64,000 nt of DNA from contig JAYRJL010000003.1 in assembly GCA_041906305.1 (NCBI GenBank), positions 310,001-374,000 on the forward strand, read 5' to 3'. This document shows, in pieces, positions 10,355 to 18,613 of the stretch. The position numbers and the translations under genes are program-made. Each line of letters begins with the position of its first letter. Within the stretch, counting starts at the first letter, position 1. This DNA is from SHVZ01 sp041906305. Lineage in GTDB: Bacteria; Pseudomonadota; Alphaproteobacteria; SHVZ01. The notes beneath the pieces were generated by a model, which saw only the letters and a list, made by a program, of their open reading frames with translations, made no database searches and was not told where the DNA came from.

Positions 10355-10411
10355 TTACGTCTATTTACGTCTTTCCCGCACGCCGAGCGGCATCGGTTTA
10401 CGTCCATTTAA
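10355..10411 (+). promoter_or_regulatory. Phased TTACGTC repeats and a CtrA-like box
   Basis: Three direct copies of TTACGTC start at 10355, 10365 and 10398, i.e. one and about three helical turns apart. The third overlaps TTTA-N7-TTAA (10397-10411), one base from the CtrA consensus TTAA-N7-TTAA. They lie 45-100 bases before the HD-GYP gene. A regulator binding array is plausible; the identity is inferred. Confidence 0.4.
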
Positions 10412-10455
10412 CCGCGCCCCTGCATCTTCCCTCTCGAAGATCAGGGAATTCTCGC

Positions 10456-11109
10456 GTGACCCAACTGCACCAGCACACATCGCCGTCGCTCGCCCGGATT
10501 CGCGGGCCCAATCTGCTCGAATGCATCACGGGCCTCGCTAAGGCGCGTCACGATGGCCTCGCCGGACATGTGACGCGGGTCGGCAAGATGACGACGGCCC
10601 TCGGCACGGCTTACGGTTTCGAGCCTGAGTATGCGAGGACCATCGGCGCCGCCGCCGCTCTCCACGACGTCGGCAAGATCGCGGTCCCCGACTCCATTCT
10701 CTGCAAGCCCGGGCCTCTCGACGCATCCGAATGGGCGGTCGTCAAGCAGCACAGCAAGGTCGGGCACGACCTGCTGCGCGCCGCCAGGCACCCGCTTCTC
10801 GACACCGCGGCGGCGCTGTCGCTGTTCCATCACGAGTGCTTCGACGGCTCCGGCTATCCGAACAAGCTCGTCGGCGAGGCGATTCCGCCCGAGGCCAGGG
10901 TTGTGGCGATCTGCGACATCTACGACGCGCTGCGCGAGGTGCGCAGCTATCGCCCGGCGCTCGACCACGCCCAGGCCTGCGACATCATCCTCAAGGGCGA
11001 CGGCCGGACCATGCCCGCCAAGTTCGATCCGGCGGCGCTCGCCGCCTTCGATCGCGTGAAGGACGATCTCGACCGGATCGTCCAGGTGATGCCGATCGCC
11101 GTCGACTAG
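10456..11109 (+). CDS. HD-GYP domain protein (probable c-di-GMP phosphodiesterase)
   Basis: 217 aa, essentially one HD-GYP domain. Metal ligands of the family are in place: H38, the HD pair H70-D71 in 'ALHDVGKIAVPD', H99/H104, H125-H126 and D154. The GYP loop 'FDGSGYPNKLVGEAIPPEARV' covers about 129-149. No receiver or other sensor domain is attached, so activity must be set by expression or a partner. GTG 10456 is used; a longer open frame upstream overlaps the amidotransferase gene. Together with the cyclase at 656-1630 this gives one maker and one probable breaker of c-di-GMP within 10 kb. Confidence 0.88.
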   Translation: MTQLHQHTSPSLARIRGPNLLECITGLAKARHDGLAGHVTRVGKMTTALGTAYGFEPEYARTIGAAAALHDVGKIAVPDSILCKPGPLDASEWAVVKQHSKVGHDLLRAARHPLLDTAAALSLFHHECFDGSGYPNKLVGEAIPPEARVVAICDIYDALREVRSYRPALDHAQACDIILKGDGRTMPAKFDPAALAAFDRVKDDLDRIVQVMPIAVD

Positions 11110-12693
11110 CTACTTCGACGCGGTCTCGTAGCCCACCTTGAAGGCGCTCATCTCGAAGCCCTTCACCTCGGTGCGGACGGCGGTCGAGCGCACCACCTGG
11201 AACATGTAGGCCATCGGGCCTTCCTGCATGTTCCTGAGCTGGATCTCGCGGTAGAGCGCCTTCCGGTTCTCGGGATCGCGCTCCATCATCGCCTTCTGGC
11301 CGAGCTCGTTCATCGCCGGATCCTGCCAGGCCGCGCGCCAAGCCGGGTACTGGGCGAGGTTGGCCTCGCGCCGGTTGTCCGGATTCATCACGTGGCGCGA
11401 GACCATGTTGTGCGCGTCCGGATAGCGCACACCCCAGTTGATCAGCATCATCTGGTATTCGCGCGCCCGCGCCTTGGTGAAGACCTGGGCCGGCGCCATC
11501 TGCTCGAGCTCGAGCGTCACGCCAGCCTTCACCGCATTCGCCTGCACGTGCTGGGCGAGGTCCGGATACGGCGTCACGCCCATCACGATCATCTTGCGCT
11601 TGAGGTCCGACTGGCCGGCTTCCTTCAGCAGCGCCGTCGCCTTGGCGATGTCGAGGGAGAACGGCTGGCCCTCCTTCGCGTCCAGCGCGCCGAAGGCGCC
11701 GAGCGGCACCACGCTGGCCCGCGGCACGCCCTGATAGGCCATCACCGTCCTGGCGAGGCCGTCGTAGTCGACGAGGTAGCGGAAGGCCATGCGCACGCGC
11801 GGATCGGCGAAGGCAGGGTCCGTCGTGTTGAACATCAGGTGGATGTATCCGTGCATCGCCGTCTGCTCGACGCGGACGTCCTTCCTGCCCTCCAGCGCCT
11901 TGAGGTCGTCGGAATTCAGCAGGCGCGCGACGTCGATGTCGCCCTTCTCGATCAGGAGACGCTGCGCGCCCGATTCCGGTACATGGCGGATGATCACGCG
12001 GCTCAGCGCCGGCTTCGGCCCGTAGTAGACGTCGTTGCGCTCGAGCTGGATCGTGTCGTTCGCGGTCCAGCTGCGCACCTTGTAGGGGCCGACGCAGGCG
12101 GAATTCGTCTTGAACCAGCTGTTGCCGAGGTCGTCGCCCTTGGCGTTCTTCTGGCCCTCCTCCCGATCGAGGATCATCGAGACGTTGGTCGAGAATGCCC
12201 CGTAGAGCAGCAGCGGCAGCGGATACGGCTCGGGCAGGGTAACCTCGAGGGTCTGCGGCCCGGTCGCCTTGAAGCTCGACTCCGCCGTCTCCTTCCTGAA
12301 GCCCCATTCGGTCAGGTTGGCGGCGTTGCCGAAATTGAGCTTGAGCACCCGCTGCATCGACCAAGCGAGGTCCTCGGCGGTGGCCGGCTTGCCGCTCGGG
12401 AACTTGAGGTCGGGCCGGAGCTTGAAGGTCAGCGTCCTGCCGTAGGCGGAAACCGACCAGCTCTCCGCCATCTTCGGGCGGAACTCGGAGGGGTTCCTGT
12501 AGTCGAGGGTGACCAGCGTGTCGCAGACGTTGCCCATGATGTCGTTGCCGTTGACTTCGGCGATCTGGGCAGGGTCGAGGGTGATGATCGCATCCAGGTT
12601 CCACGCCATCACCAGCGTGTCCTTCGGTGTCGCCGCCTGCGCGGCCGAGGCGAGGGCGAGGGCGAGAACGGCCGAGACGGAACCGAGGCGCAT
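11110..12693 (-). CDS. ABC transporter binding protein, family 5 (peptide/opine type)
   Basis: 527 aa with a Sec signal peptide (hydrophobic 4-18, cleavage after AQA at 20). The mature protein starts with 'TPKDTLVMAWNLDAIITLDPAQ', typical of SBP_bac_5 dipeptide/oligopeptide/nickel binding proteins; 'YFGPKPALSRVIIRHVPE'-like and 'DPRVRMAFRYLVDYDGL' blocks are also diagnostic. Of two candidate starts, ATG 12693 has the better spacing to the GGAGG Shine-Dalgarno. No permease or ATPase is next to it. Convergent with the HD-GYP gene; stop codons abut. Confidence 0.9.
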   Translation of the reverse strand: MRLGSVSAVLALALASAAQAATPKDTLVMAWNLDAIITLDPAQIAEVNGNDIMGNVCDTLVTLDYRNPSEFRPKMAESWSVSAYGRTLTFKLRPDLKFPSGKPATAEDLAWSMQRVLKLNFGNAANLTEWGFRKETAESSFKATGPQTLEVTLPEPYPLPLLLYGAFSTNVSMILDREEGQKNAKGDDLGNSWFKTNSACVGPYKVRSWTANDTIQLERNDVYYGPKPALSRVIIRHVPESGAQRLLIEKGDIDVARLLNSDDLKALEGRKDVRVEQTAMHGYIHLMFNTTDPAFADPRVRMAFRYLVDYDGLARTVMAYQGVPRASVVPLGAFGALDAKEGQPFSLDIAKATALLKEAGQSDLKRKMIVMGVTPYPDLAQHVQANAVKAGVTLELEQMAPAQVFTKARAREYQMMLINWGVRYPDAHNMVSRHVMNPDNRREANLAQYPAWRAAWQDPAMNELGQKAMMERDPENRKALYREIQLRNMQEGPMAYMFQVVRSTAVRTEVKGFEMSAFKVGYETASK

Positions 12694-12760
12694 GGTCATT
12701 CCTCCGGATTTGCGATCGCGATCTTAGCCCGATTTTTCCCGGACGGCGTAAGGTGGGCGC

Positions 12761-13423
12761 ATGAGGCGGTTCCTGCTGAGGTTCGTCGCGGTCGTGCTGC
12801 TGGCGCCACTGGTCCTGCTGCTGGCCTACCGGTTCCTGCCGGTGCCGGGCACCCCGCTGATGCTGATGCGCCTCGCCGAGGGCGAGCCGCTTCGCTACGA
12901 CTGGGTGTCCCTCGGCGAGATCGCGCCGTCGCTTCCACGACTGGTGGTCGCGGCGGAGGACAATCTGTTCTGCCGGCACTGGGGCTTCGACGCGGATGCC
13001 GTCCAGCGCGAGCTCGAGAAGGCGCTCGACGGCGAGGAGAGCCGTGGCGCCAGCACGCTCAGCATGCAGGTGGCCAAGAACCTGTTCCTGTGGCCCGGCC
13101 GCAGCTTCGTCCGCAAGGGACTTGAGGCCTGGCTCACGCCCTATGTCGAGCTGGTGCTGCCGAAACGGCGGATCATCGAGATCTATCTCAACATCGCCGA
13201 ATGGGGCCCGGGCATCTACGGCGCCGAGGCCGCGGCCCGAGCGCACTTCAGGGTCCCGGCCGCACGCCTGAGCGAAGCACAGGCGGCGCAGATGGCCGCC
13301 GTGCTGCCGAATCCGCGCCGGTGGTCGGCCTCATCGCCGACGCCCTATATCCAGAACCGCGCCCAGCTCTACCGCCAGCGCGTCGGCCAGCTCGGCGACG
13401 CCTATCTCGGCTGCCTGCGCTAA
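12761..13423 (+). CDS. mtgA: Monofunctional peptidoglycan glycosyltransferase MtgA
   Basis: 220 aa, standard length for MtgA. One N-terminal transmembrane helix (about 5-23) is followed by the GT51 domain: motif 1 'AEDNLFCRHWGFD' with catalytic Glu66, motif 2 'RGASTLSMQVAKNLFL' (95-110) and motif 3 'RKGLEAWLTPYVELVLPKRRIIEIYLNIAEWG'. It polymerises lipid II glycan strands at the outer face of the inner membrane. It overlaps the 3' end of the convergent YaiI gene by four bases. Confidence 0.95.
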   Translation: MRRFLLRFVAVVLLAPLVLLLAYRFLPVPGTPLMLMRLAEGEPLRYDWVSLGEIAPSLPRLVVAAEDNLFCRHWGFDADAVQRELEKALDGEESRGASTLSMQVAKNLFLWPGRSFVRKGLEAWLTPYVELVLPKRRIIEIYLNIAEWGPGIYGAEAAARAHFRVPAARLSEAQAAQMAAVLPNPRRWSASSPTPYIQNRAQLYRQRVGQLGDAYLGCLR

Positions 13424-13875
13424 GGCGCGCGCTTCAGCCGGTTGACCGCTTCGTCGAGCGCCGAGAGGAAGCGCGACTTGTCCTTGCCCGCCATCGGCTT
13501 CGGGCCACCGGTGATCTCGCCCATGGCGCGGAGCTGGCTCATCAGCTCGCGGCTCGCCATCGCCATGCCGATCGAGTCCTTGGTGAAGGGCTTGCCGGTA
13601 TTGCCGATGACGGTCGCCCCGGCGGCGAGCGCGCGCTGCGCCAGCGGGATGTCAGCCGTGACCACGATGGATCTGGGATGCGCCCTCTCCGCGATCCAGT
13701 CGTCTGCCGCATCGAACTTGTCGCCGACGATGGCGCGCTCGATCAGCGGGCTCTGGGGAATCGCGACCAGCTGGCCCGACACCACGAACACCTTCACCCC
13801 ATAGCGCTCGGCGACGCGATAGACCTCGGCCTTCACCGGGCAGGCATCGGCATCGACGTAGATCTCGATGGTCAT
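13420..13875 (-). CDS. YaiI/YqxD family protein (DUF188)
   Basis: 151 aa. 'EIYVDADACPVKAEVYRVA' (4-22), 'VVTADIPLAQRAL' and the C-terminal 'GGPKPMAGKDKSRFLSALD' are family hallmarks; the acidic DAD cluster and the TADIPLA strand resemble a PIN-like nuclease core, but no activity is established for the family. ATG 13875 is chosen because the conserved N-terminus starts there; the open frame runs further upstream over the divergent acetyltransferase gene. Confidence 0.92.
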   Translation of the reverse strand: MTIEIYVDADACPVKAEVYRVAERYGVKVFVVSGQLVAIPQSPLIERAIVGDKFDAADDWIAERAHPRSIVVTADIPLAQRALAAGATVIGNTGKPFTKDSIGMAMASRELMSQLRAMGEITGGPKPMAGKDKSRFLSALDEAVNRLKRAP

Positions 13876-13882
13876 CGCTTGA

Positions 13883-14410
13883 GTGTATCCTGATGCCGAC
13901 CGGACGAGGATCGGGAACGTGGACTGGCGCGCAGCGACCGAAGTCGATCTGCCTGAGATCAAGGTGCTTTCGGACAGGGTCCATCCCGGTCTTCCGGAAG
14001 ACGTCGACATATTCGCCGAGCGCGTGCGGCTCTATCCGAAGGGAACCCTGGTTTGCCGCGAAGGCAGGCGCCTCGTCGGATACGCGATCACCCATCCCTG
14101 GATCCGCGATCGCGTGCCGCCGCTGAATGCCCTCATCGGCGGGATCCCGGAGAATCCGGACACCTACTACTTCCACGACATCGCCCTGGACGACTCGATG
14201 CGCGGCCGTCGATTGGGCTCGCGGGCGATCGCGCTGCTGAAGGAACACGCGCGCCGGGCAGGCTTCCGGACGATCAGCCTCGTCGCCGTGAACGCTTCGG
14301 AAGGCTTCTGGGAGCGTCACGGCTTCAGGACCAAGGAGGCCGCCGGCCTCGCGCAGAAGCTCGCGACCTACGGAACCGGTGCCAGGTACATGGAGTGCGG
14401 GGACTTCTAG
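13883..14410 (+). CDS. GNAT family N-acetyltransferase
   Basis: 175 aa, single GNAT domain. Strand 4 'TYYFHDIALDDSMRGRRLGSRAIALL' (about 94-119) holds the acetyl-CoA-binding R-x-x-G-x-A-like turn, followed by 'ISLVAVNASEGFWERHGF', the typical strand 5/helix 4 end. The acceptor is unknown. The start is GTG 13883, seven bases from the divergent YaiI start. It is the last gene before the tRNA scar that marks the island. Confidence 0.85.
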   Translation: MYPDADRTRIGNVDWRAATEVDLPEIKVLSDRVHPGLPEDVDIFAERVRLYPKGTLVCREGRRLVGYAITHPWIRDRVPPLNALIGGIPENPDTYYFHDIALDDSMRGRRLGSRAIALLKEHARRAGFRTISLVAVNASEGFWERHGFRTKEAAGLAQKLATYGTGARYMECGDF

Positions 14411-14434
14411 CCGTCGATTCCGGCCTCGAAGGAA

Positions 14435-14484
14435 TGGTGGGCTGTGCAGGATTCGAACCTGCGACCCGCTGATTAAGAGTCAGC
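14435..14484 (-). pseudogene. 3' fragment of tRNA-Lys(CUU), probable attachment-site scar
   Basis: The minus strand carries CCA, the 3' acceptor strand, a perfect T arm (GCAGG/TTCGAAT/CCTGC), the variable loop and the whole anticodon stem-loop GCTGA-CTCTTAA-TCAGC (anticodon CUU). The D arm and 5' acceptor strand are missing; unrelated sequence follows immediately. A 3' half-tRNA of this kind is the usual footprint of an element integrated into a tRNA gene, with the restored gene at the other end. No intact copy was found in the window. Confidence 0.8.
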
Positions 14485-14516
14485 ACCTAATCTAGTCATT
14501 TCAACGCATTAGGTGC
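14483..14516. repeat. 9-bp inverted repeat beside the tRNA fragment
   Basis: GCACCTAAT (14483-14491) and ATTAGGTGC (14508-14516) are perfect inverted copies separated by 16 bases. They start where tRNA identity ends. They may be recombinase or excisionase arm sites, or a small terminator; position is the only argument for the former. Confidence 0.5.
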
Positions 14517-14604
14517 AAAGAAATTTCGACTATCAGCGCCACGATACCAAACGAATTGAAGTCCCTTTTCGGATTTTGCAGGGCGCACCGCCAAGCTCAC
14601 GCAT

Positions 14605-15426
14605 CTAGTACGTGACCTGAAATCGCCTGCTGAACGACGGCCAGAACGGATTAACATCCTCGATCGCCGAGACGCAATCCCTGATGCAAGGCGCCGAGAG
14701 AGTCGACGACAGCAGCAGGTCCGGATCGAATATCTCGATGTCCTGGTCCCACTCGTCGACTTCCTCCTCGCTCACCTTCTCGTATCCTGCGACGTTCATG
14801 GAACGGATGCCGTCGTGCTCGTCGACCACGGTCCAAAGGATCCGCCGTACGCCGCGATCCGGTCGCAGCACATGGGTCGCACAGAGGAGCATTGCGAGCG
14901 CGGCCTCGGCGCGATGCAACCGCCCATATCTCTGCCAGAGCTCATGCTGTGGCGATGGTATACCGCCGACGAGGATTCCCGGCGACCAGGAGACGTGACC
15001 TCCCGACGCCGTTCGCGGGCTCGGAGCGTGGCCGATGTTCTCCTCCCCGACATCGTCGGCAGCGATCATCCAGGGCACGCTCCACTTCAACGCCGTCTCC
15101 TGGTGCGGGGGATCGATGTGCTCGCCTATCGCCGCGTAACCGGCGGCATGGGCGATGGCGAGGCAATGAGCCTCGAAGAGAGGGCGAAGCGTGCGCGGCG
15201 GCTCGGTGCCGCAGACGAGGAGCAGCGGCAGTTCAAGCGCCGCGTCCAGCCTATCCGAGATCGCGTCATCGGCGTCGTTGTCCCTGAGCACGCCGACGAG
15301 CTCGGCCGTGAGCCGCGCTGCCTCACGAGAGCAATGATCGAGGAAGTCGCGCGCCGCCAGGTCGCGATGGCGCTTGTACTTGATCCCTAGGATCCGCCTG
15401 TGCCAGGGCAGCGAGGCATGGGTCAT
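14605..15426 (-). CDS. Hypothetical protein, ~273 aa
   Basis: I do not recognise a domain. The chosen start is ATG 15426 ('MTHASLPWHRRIL'); the frame stays open to about 15621, but that part overlaps the next gene. The C-terminal third is acidic ('EKVSEEEVDEWDQDIEIFDPDLL'). No signal peptide or membrane segment. It lies 73 bases downstream of the 125-aa gene in the same direction and may share its transcript. Confidence 0.6.
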   Translation of the reverse strand: MTHASLPWHRRILGIKYKRHRDLAARDFLDHCSREAARLTAELVGVLRDNDADDAISDRLDAALELPLLLVCGTEPPRTLRPLFEAHCLAIAHAAGYAAIGEHIDPPHQETALKWSVPWMIAADDVGEENIGHAPSPRTASGGHVSWSPGILVGGIPSPQHELWQRYGRLHRAEAALAMLLCATHVLRPDRGVRRILWTVVDEHDGIRSMNVAGYEKVSEEEVDEWDQDIEIFDPDLLLSSTLSAPCIRDCVSAIEDVNPFWPSFSRRFQVTY

Positions 15427-15499
15427 CAGGCTGGTAACTCTTTCGTCTTCGCGATTGCCGACGATGGCACGCGGCTTGGGCGATTCGCCAACGACGGCA

Positions 15500-15877
15500 C
15501 TATTTGCCTCCCCTTCTCCCTCGCCGGCTTTCCGGACCGAAAGCAAGCAAATGGAGGCGCACCTGCAGTCGCCCGGCATAGATCGCGACGGCGTCTCCGA
15601 GCACATGCAGCTCGATCTCATCAGTCTCCATCGTCGAGACGGCGCGCTTCATCATGAATAGGTCGACGGTCGCGCCTGCCGGCGGCCAGGTGCCGCTCGC
15701 GGGAATACCGGCTGCGACCCGGCCGCGATCCTCGACCAGCCGCAGCTCCCCTTGCTTGATGTCGAAGTCGAGCCAGATCGGCAGGCTCGAGGAAAATCGC
15801 CGCCGGCGTGCCGACGAAAGCGTCTGCAATGCCTCGAGAAGCTCTACCCGCAGGACTGACAGCCGAATGGTGTCCAT
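15500..15877 (-). CDS. Hypothetical protein, ~125 aa
   Basis: Unrecognised. The sequence 'DTIRLSVLRVELLEALQTLSSARRRRFSSSLPIWLDFD' followed by alternating strands ('EIELHVLGDAVAIYAGRLQVRLHLLAF') suggests a mixed alpha/beta fold, loosely like one module of a DNA sliding clamp, but I would not press that. ATG 15877 is used; a TTG at 15913 is possible. Same direction as the 14605-15426 gene. Confidence 0.55.
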   Translation of the reverse strand: MDTIRLSVLRVELLEALQTLSSARRRRFSSSLPIWLDFDIKQGELRLVEDRGRVAAGIPASGTWPPAGATVDLFMMKRAVSTMETDEIELHVLGDAVAIYAGRLQVRLHLLAFGPESRRGRRGGK

Positions 15878-15966
15878 GACGTTGACGCCATCACAGGCGT
15901 CCGATCCAATCAAGCGACGGCAAACCGGTCGCCAGTCCGATGCCGTGGCGACTCCAAGGATCTCTG

Positions 15967-16332
15967 ATGCGGGTGATCATCGCCGGCGGGCGGGAATACC
16001 AGTTGTCAGCTGAAGATCGTGAGGTCCTGGACCGGCTTAGAACATCCCTGCCGATAAGCGAAGTCGTGTGCGGCATGGCCCGCGGCGTCGACCTGGGCGG
16101 GAGGGACTGGGCACTGGCAAACGGCATCCCCGTCCGGGAGTTTCCCGCTGACTGGCATGGACTCGGGCGCAAGGCAGGACCGATCAGGAACCAGGCAATG
16201 GCCGACTATGCCGAGGCATTGGTGGCCTTCCCCGGCGGCAAGGGGACAGCGGACATGGTGACGAAGGCGGAAGCGCGCGGGCTCAAGGTCATTCGCGCTG
16301 GGAGGCTGGAGGCTTCGGGTACGGATTCCTAA
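15967..16332 (+). CDS. SLOG/DUF2493 (YspA/cpYpsA-related) protein
   Basis: 121 aa. 'MRVIIAGGREY' and 'SEVVCGMARGVDLGGRDWA' plus 'AEALVAFPGGKGTADMVTKAEARGLKVI' are the Rossmann-like core of the DUF2493/SLOG family, which is predicted to bind nucleotide-derived ligands and is frequent on phages and mobile elements. ATG 15967 is preceded by AAGGA at good spacing. It lies upstream of the serine recombinase in the same direction. Confidence 0.8.
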   Translation: MRVIIAGGREYQLSAEDREVLDRLRTSLPISEVVCGMARGVDLGGRDWALANGIPVREFPADWHGLGRKAGPIRNQAMADYAEALVAFPGGKGTADMVTKAEARGLKVIRAGRLEASGTDS

Positions 16333-16479
16333 TGCACTGCTGGGAATCCGACGAGTCCTCTAAGTCGGACAAGGCGCCCGTTGGGCCGCGTCACGGGCGA
16401 TTGCGGCCGCAGGGCCATCCCCTCTCCATCTCAACAATTCTGTCGCGCAAGCTTGTCGCTCCACTCTCGGAGGAGCGCC

Positions 16480-18075
16480 ATGCGCCGCAAGCAAGATCCC
16501 CTCGCCACCGTCCAGCCCATTCGTGCAGCCCAATACCTGCGTGTCTCTACAGAGCATCAGCGATACTCGACGGAAAACCAGTCGATTGCGATCGCCGCCT
16601 TTGCGCATCGCCGCAAGTACGACATCGTCGCGACCTATCAAGACGAAGGCCGAAGCGGCCTAACCATAGAAGGACGCGACGCGCTCAAGCGACTGATCAA
16701 CGATGTTCAGTCCGGGAATCCCGGATACTCAGCCGTGCTGGTCCTCGACGTCAGCCGCTGGGGCCGGTTTCAGGACGCGGACGAAAGCGCCTACTACGAG
16801 TATCTCTGCCGTCGCGCCGGGATCGAGGTTATCTACTGCGGCGAGGAATTCGAGAACGACGGAAGCTTGGTTTCCTCGATTATCAAGACCGTGAAGCGTG
16901 CCATGGCGGCCGAGTACAGCCGGGAACTCTCAGGCAAGGTCTTCGCTGGCCAGTCTCGCTTGATCACCAAAGGCTTCAGGCAGGGTGGCTTGGCTGGCTA
17001 TGCCCTCCAGCGCCGGCTGGTCGATCAGAACGGACAACTCAAAGGCATTCTTCAGAGGGGCGAAGCTAAAGCTCTGCAGACTGATCGCGTCATTCTTGAG
17101 CCTGGCGATCCGAAGGAGGTGGAGACCGTCCGTCTCATATTTCGCATGTTCGTCGACTTCCGCATCACCGAGGTGCGGATCGCTCGGCGTCTGAACGCCC
17201 AAGGCAGCACGTATACGTCGGGCAAGACGTGGAACGGCGTGCGGGTGCATGGAATTCTCAAGAACCCCAAATATGCGGGTCACAACGTCTTCAACCGGAG
17301 TTCCTTTCGCTTAAGGAAGCGGCGGACTTTCAATGCCCCCGATCAATGGGTGCGCGCGGATAGCGTATTCGAGCCCATCGTCAGCGCGGAGGTTTTCGAC
17401 GAAGCGCAGAAGATCATGGCTGCGAGGAACAGGCGGATATCCAAGGACGACATGCTCAAGCAGCTGAAGCTGGTCCTCGAGAGCCAGGGAGAGCTTTCGG
17501 AAGCGATTATCAATAGCTATGACATGATCCGCTCGAGCGGTACCTACAAGAAGCGTTTTGGTGGAATGCTCGAAGCATATCGGTTGATCGGGTACACGCC
17601 GCATCGATCGGGAGAGCATCTCAATCAGACACGCGTCGTCCTGGAGCGGCGGCATCTGCTCCTAGACCGGATCGTCGTGTCATTGAAGGAGGCAGGTTTC
17701 GCGGCGGCGAAGGTACCGTTGAGGAACGTCATCGCCATCGGGGATCGGGCGACCATTGCCGTCGTTGTTCTTCGGTGCTTCCAGACGAGCGGCGGTGCGC
17801 TGCGATGGATCTACGAGTTCGACCCTTGCTTCAACCGCGCCGACGTAACGGTGATCGGCCGGTTGGATAAGAGCAACACCCAGGAGTTCGACTTCTTTGT
17901 CGTACCGCGAGCGCTGCTCGGTCCGCGTCGACTGCTCTTCAGGGAGCGAAATCACCTCGAGCTCGATGCATGTCGGTTGAGATACTTGGGCGACATCGCC
18001 AAGACGCTCGTGCAACAGCTGGCTTTGGCCTCGAGGTCGGTGCAGGCGAACCTTCCTGCGGCGTGGTCGTCGTGA
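16480..18075 (+). CDS. Large serine recombinase
   Basis: 531 aa. The resolvase/invertase catalytic domain spans about 15-165, with the nucleophile Ser23 in 'AAQYLRVSTEHQRYST' and conserved 'DEGRSGLTIEGRDAL' and 'VLDVSRWGR' blocks. A 'Recombinase' domain follows ('ILKNPKYAGHNVFNRS' is its typical core). The last ~180 residues match nothing I know and lack an obvious zinc ribbon. ATG 16480 has a strong CGGAGGAG site. Position 2 kb inside the tRNA scar makes it the best candidate for the island's integrase, although tRNA 3' ends are more often used by tyrosine integrases. Confidence 0.9.
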   Translation: MRRKQDPLATVQPIRAAQYLRVSTEHQRYSTENQSIAIAAFAHRRKYDIVATYQDEGRSGLTIEGRDALKRLINDVQSGNPGYSAVLVLDVSRWGRFQDADESAYYEYLCRRAGIEVIYCGEEFENDGSLVSSIIKTVKRAMAAEYSRELSGKVFAGQSRLITKGFRQGGLAGYALQRRLVDQNGQLKGILQRGEAKALQTDRVILEPGDPKEVETVRLIFRMFVDFRITEVRIARRLNAQGSTYTSGKTWNGVRVHGILKNPKYAGHNVFNRSSFRLRKRRTFNAPDQWVRADSVFEPIVSAEVFDEAQKIMAARNRRISKDDMLKQLKLVLESQGELSEAIINSYDMIRSSGTYKKRFGGMLEAYRLIGYTPHRSGEHLNQTRVVLERRHLLLDRIVVSLKEAGFAAAKVPLRNVIAIGDRATIAVVVLRCFQTSGGALRWIYEFDPCFNRADVTVIGRLDKSNTQEFDFFVVPRALLGPRRLLFRERNHLELDACRLRYLGDIAKTLVQQLALASRSVQANLPAAWSS

Positions 18076-18154
18076 TCGATGTAGCTCCAAGGTCGAGCCA
18101 GGTCCTTGGGCTCCAGTTCGTTAGCGCCTCTGCCTTGGTCGTCTCGGTGGCACA

Positions 18155-18553
18155 CTATGCCTTCGGAGATGTTCGAGATCGGCGTGCGGGGGAAGCAGGT
18201 GGTGGCTGCCATCCGACCGGCGTATGGCGAAAGCGGAGATCGAGACTCCGATCGTCCTCGCCCGGGAAGCGCCCCCTTACGACGGTACGCACCACGGAGC
18301 CCTGAGGCGTAGGCGGAGAGCGAGGTTCCTCGTGCTCGGGATGGCGCGCGACGTTCACGACGACGAAGCCGTGGGCGGCAAATGCGCTTGCAATGGAGCT
18401 GGCGGCCTTTTCCAGTCGGTGCGAGCCGGCGTCTGGGAAGTTCTGCCTCAGGCAGTTGAATATGATCCGGACGATGCCGGCCTCGTCGGCCGACGGCCGC
18501 GGCGACCGGCGCAGGTACCTCTCGCGCTGCCTATCGCGGTAGTTTCCGGACAT
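18155..18553 (-). CDS. Hypothetical protein next to a LexA box, ~132 aa
   Basis: Unrecognised. The N-terminal half looks like real protein ('ADEAGIVRIIFNCLRQNFPDAGSHRLEKAASSIASAFAAHGF'), the C-terminal half is proline/arginine-rich and may be disordered. The ATG at 18553 is two bases from a perfect LexA box, and TTGACG (minus strand, 18591-18586) is at -35 distance, so expression on DNA damage is plausible. The opposite frame is also open; I prefer this strand because of its more protein-like first half. Confidence 0.5.
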   Translation of the reverse strand: MSGNYRDRQRERYLRRSPRPSADEAGIVRIIFNCLRQNFPDAGSHRLEKAASSIASAFAAHGFVVVNVARHPEHEEPRSPPTPQGSVVRTVVRGRFPGEDDRSLDLRFRHTPVGWQPPPASPARRSRTSPKA

Positions 18554-18555
18554 GA

Positions 18556-18570
18556 GAACAATTCAAGAAC
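18556..18570. promoter_or_regulatory. LexA (SOS) box
   Basis: GAAC-AATTCAA-GAAC, an exact match to the alphaproteobacterial LexA operator GAAC-N7-GAAC. It lies between the divergent 18155-18553 and 18614-18820/SRAP units and probably controls both. A further GTTC just after it makes the local palindrome CAAGAAC/GTTCTTG. Confidence 0.8.
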
Positions 18571-18613
18571 AATGTTCTTGCCTCCGTCAATGGGCGTCGC
18601 CTAGGCTGACGGG

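Noticed and set aside
10991..13246. 751-aa minus-strand frame over the family-5 binding protein and mtgA
   Set aside because: Out of frame with the signal-peptide-bearing binding protein; its composition is shadow-like.
14435..14510. Intact tRNA-Lys gene
   Set aside because: No D arm or 5' acceptor strand can be formed from the sequence following the anticodon stem, so only a 3' fragment is present.
15900..16332. CRISPR array or cas-type locus in the accessory region
   Set aside because: No regularly spaced repeats were seen anywhere in the island; the nearby SLOG-family gene alone does not indicate a CRISPR system.
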